The position numbers were made by a program, and so were the translations under genes. Shown here piece by piece: positions 6,577 through 8,187 of a stretch of 8,187 bases of DNA (positions are counted from its first letter, which is position 1; every line of letters starts with the position of its first letter). The stretch lies in assembly GCA_020201415.1 (NCBI GenBank), contig JAIVGW010000025.1, forward strand, positions 1 through 8,187, in the 5' to 3' direction. This DNA is from Lentisphaerota bacterium (lineage in GTDB: Bacteria; Verrucomicrobiota; Kiritimatiellia; JAAZAB01). The notes beneath the pieces were generated by a model. The model ran no database searches, was not told the origin of the DNA, and worked only from the letters and a program-made list of their open reading frames with translations.

Positions 6577-6647
6577 CGCTCTCGTCGCCCGCTATCGTCC
6601 ACCGAAAAGAGGAAGAGCCGGCCAACGAGAGCGGGCGACGAGAGCGG
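6577..6647. repeat. Inverted pair of family B repeats
   Basis: The 23-base module at 6577-6599 is the reverse complement of 6625-6647 with one mismatch (22 of 23), separated by 25 bases. Each copy carries two 10-base units (ACGAGAGCGG or a one-base variant) separated by 3 bases. It matches the solo copy at 1466-1488. No coding remnant fits in the loop. The layout is like that of the family A element at 1502-1726 with its cargo gone. Confidence 0.75.
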
Positions 6648-6656
6648 TTGACGAGT

Positions 6657-6694
6657 ACAATCAAAGAAACGAAAAACAATCAAAGAAACGAAAA
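6657..6694 (+). repeat. Perfect tandem duplication of 19 bases
   Basis: The 19-base unit starting ACAATCAAAGAAACG occurs at 6657-6675 and again at 6676-6694 without mismatch or gap. It lies directly after the family B pair and before the orphan ribosome binding site. A recent slippage or insertion footprint is possible. Confidence 0.85.
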
Positions 6695-6703
6695 TTAAGG
6701 CAC

Positions 6704-6724
6704 AAAGGGAGACATTGACGAATG
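6704..6724 (+). promoter_or_regulatory. Ribosome binding site and ATG out of frame with the following DUF4838 gene
   Basis: AAAGGGAG (6704-6711) precedes ATG 6722 by ten bases, a good initiation signal. The frame opened there reads MREPKFKITGFYSSGW and ends after 33 codons; it is not the frame of the DUF4838 coding sequence, which has a TAG at 6760-6762 and its first ATG at 6766. This probably marks the original start of a gene whose 5' coding part has been lost or shifted. Confidence 0.4.
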
Positions 6725-6765
6725 AGAGAGCCCAAATTCAAAATAACGGGATTTTACTCTAGCGG

Positions 6766-8187
6766 ATGGTTGACGGCCAGAGCGTCGCGCCGATCGTGTT
6801 GTTCAAGGACGCGCCATTGCTGACGCGCCAGGCGGCGGACGAGCTGGCCTACTACATCGAAAAAACCAGCGGGGCACGGCCCGAGGTCATTGAGGGTTGT
6901 CCCGAACCGGTTCCGGAACACGCCATTTGGGTCGGTTACCAACCCAGGCTCGACGAGCTTTTTCCGGAAATTGATTTTAATTTCCGGAACCCCGGTGAGA
7001 TCCTGCTTGCGGCCAACGAAAATCACGTTGTGATTGCCGGACGCGATGTATGGGACCCGGATGCTCTCGTCATTACCAACAAGTCGGGCAAGGCAATCAA
7101 CGGCGTCCAGCAGGAATACGGCACGCACAACGCCGTGTACACGTTTTTACGTGATTGCCTCGGTGTGCGGTGGCTGTGGCCGGGCGAGTTGGGTATGGAT
7201 GTCATCAAGCGCGATAGCATCGCTTTCGCGCCGTTCACGTATCGGTACCATCCCCAAGTCCTGGCCCGCGACGGATTGCTTGCTTATACGATGTTTAATC
7301 GCGGCGGAACGGACGGCTTGGATGCGCCCACGTCCAAGTACTGGACGCGGGCGCAACGGCTGCAACTCTCCGAGCTTCCATCGATGGGCGGGCACGGCCC
7401 CTGGGGCGAATGGTGGGACCGGTTCCACGAGTCCCATCCCGAGTATTTCGCTTCGCAGCCCAACGGCACCCGGGGCGGGGGGGACAAACCTTTCCCTCGA
7501 AAACAAACCGTCAAGATGTGCCAATCCAACCCCGATCTCGCCAAACAGTTCCTGGACGACGTGGCCGATCAACTGGAAGAGAACCCGAACTTGCGCGTGT
7601 TCAACGCCTCCCCGGGCGACGGTTGGGCACATGGGCACTGCATTTGCCCGAATTGTCGGGCTTGGGACCATCCCGACGGGAATCTGCGCCATGGTTTCAT
7701 CTGGCAGGGCTTTTCCCACGAGTATGTGCCGTTGTCGGACCGGGACGTCACGTTTGCCAACCGCCTGGCCCGCGGCTTGAAGGAACGCTTTCCGGACAAG
7801 GACTTATACATCTACATGATGGCCTACGGCCACTCGCGGCCGGCGCCCGTCGCGGCGGTGCCTGACGAAAACGTCATCATTGGCAACGTGGCCAATTTCC
7901 TGTTGCGGTCCGACATGGGCGACAGCAAATTCACGACACAACGCGGAAACTTCGCTGACTGGGGTAAGTTAACCAAGTTGAATTTCTGGCGACCCAATGT
8001 CGGCAATCCCGTCGGCTGGCAGTGGGGGTTGCCGGACGTGCCGTTCAACCGCACTATTGATGATATGAAGTTTGTCGCCACGAACGGCTGGATGGGGATC
8101 TATGTCGATTATATCCGCGAACACTGGGCGCCCCAGGCGCCGATGTACTACCTGATGGCGCACCTGGTTTGGGACCCGTCCTTGGAC
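6766..8187 (+). CDS. Second DUF4838 protein, N-terminally shortened and cut by the right window edge
   Basis: The frame is open without stops from ATG 6766 to the window end, 474 residues visible; about 150 more would be expected from the paralogue at 2072. It aligns from its second residue to residue 263 of that paralogue: over the first 97 aligned positions I count about 67 identities by hand. Shared blocks include EHAIWVGYQP, IAGRD, QQEYGT, LGVRWLWPG, RYHPQ, a Cys triad (C292, C294, C297) followed by WDHPD, and GIYVDYIRE. It lacks the concanavalin-like domain and, unusually for the family, any signal peptide. No ribosome binding site precedes 6766 and an in-frame TAG sits at 6760. Either the 5' end is damaged (pseudogene) or the start is a non-canonical one. 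Where the paralogue has E541, this copy has Pro283; the Asp two residues on (D285) is kept. Confidence 0.85.
   Translation, partial: MVDGQSVAPIVLFKDAPLLTRQAADELAYYIEKTSGARPEVIEGCPEPVPEHAIWVGYQPRLDELFPEIDFNFRNPGEILLAANENHVVIAGRDVWDPDALVITNKSGKAINGVQQEYGTHNAVYTFLRDCLGVRWLWPGELGMDVIKRDSIAFAPFTYRYHPQVLARDGLLAYTMFNRGGTDGLDAPTSKYWTRAQRLQLSELPSMGGHGPWGEWWDRFHESHPEYFASQPNGTRGGGDKPFPRKQTVKMCQSNPDLAKQFLDDVADQLEENPNLRVFNASPGDGWAHGHCICPNCRAWDHPDGNLRHGFIWQGFSHEYVPLSDRDVTFANRLARGLKERFPDKDLYIYMMAYGHSRPAPVAAVPDENVIIGNVANFLLRSDMGDSKFTTQRGNFADWGKLTKLNFWRPNVGNPVGWQWGLPDVPFNRTIDDMKFVATNGWMGIYVDYIREHWAPQAPMYYLMAHLVWDPSLD

Noticed and set aside
7034..7780. Plus-strand open frame of 248 codons in the second DUF4838 region
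   Set aside because: It is out of register with the DUF4838 frame, which aligns closely to the paralogue throughout; the alternative product is low-complexity, rich in Arg, Ser, Thr and Pro.

Overview
The window looks like accessory DNA from a bacterium of the PVC group, most likely Kiritimatiellota, Lentisphaerota or Verrucomicrobiota. I infer this from gene content: an S1 sulfatase beside two large secreted-type DUF4838 proteins, an exported alpha/beta-hydrolase and an exported helical-repeat protein, with intergenic spaces full of repeats. No rRNA or other taxonomic marker is present, so the assignment is only a judgement. All genes read on the plus strand.

Layout: a sulfatase cut by the left edge (1-1440); a 630-base repeat-rich spacer (1441-2071) holding an inverted-repeat element around a truncated four-helix-bundle gene, a nested palindrome and a possible 23-codon leader ORF; a complete 879-residue lectin-like plus DUF4838 protein (2072-4711); an exported esterase or peptidase-like hydrolase (4796-5581); a helical-repeat protein gene that appears frameshifted (5623-6476); a second repeat-rich spacer (6477-6765); and a second DUF4838 gene, lacking the N-terminal portion of its paralogue and cut by the right edge (6766-8187).

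Together the genes resemble a carbohydrate utilisation cluster for a sulfated and probably esterified glycan. The sulfatase would remove sulfate, the hydrolase could remove acyl groups, and the DUF4838 proteins could bind or cleave the glycan. The substrate cannot be read from the sequence, and no transporter or regulator is visible here.

The most unusual content is intergenic. Two repeat families with unrelated sequences share one architecture, two 10-base units separated by 3 bases, and both occur as inverted pairs. One pair encloses the remnant of a gene resembling the 23S-rRNA intervening-sequence proteins, which suggests a non-autonomous mobile element. I see no CRISPR array, tRNA, rRNA or recognisable transposase.
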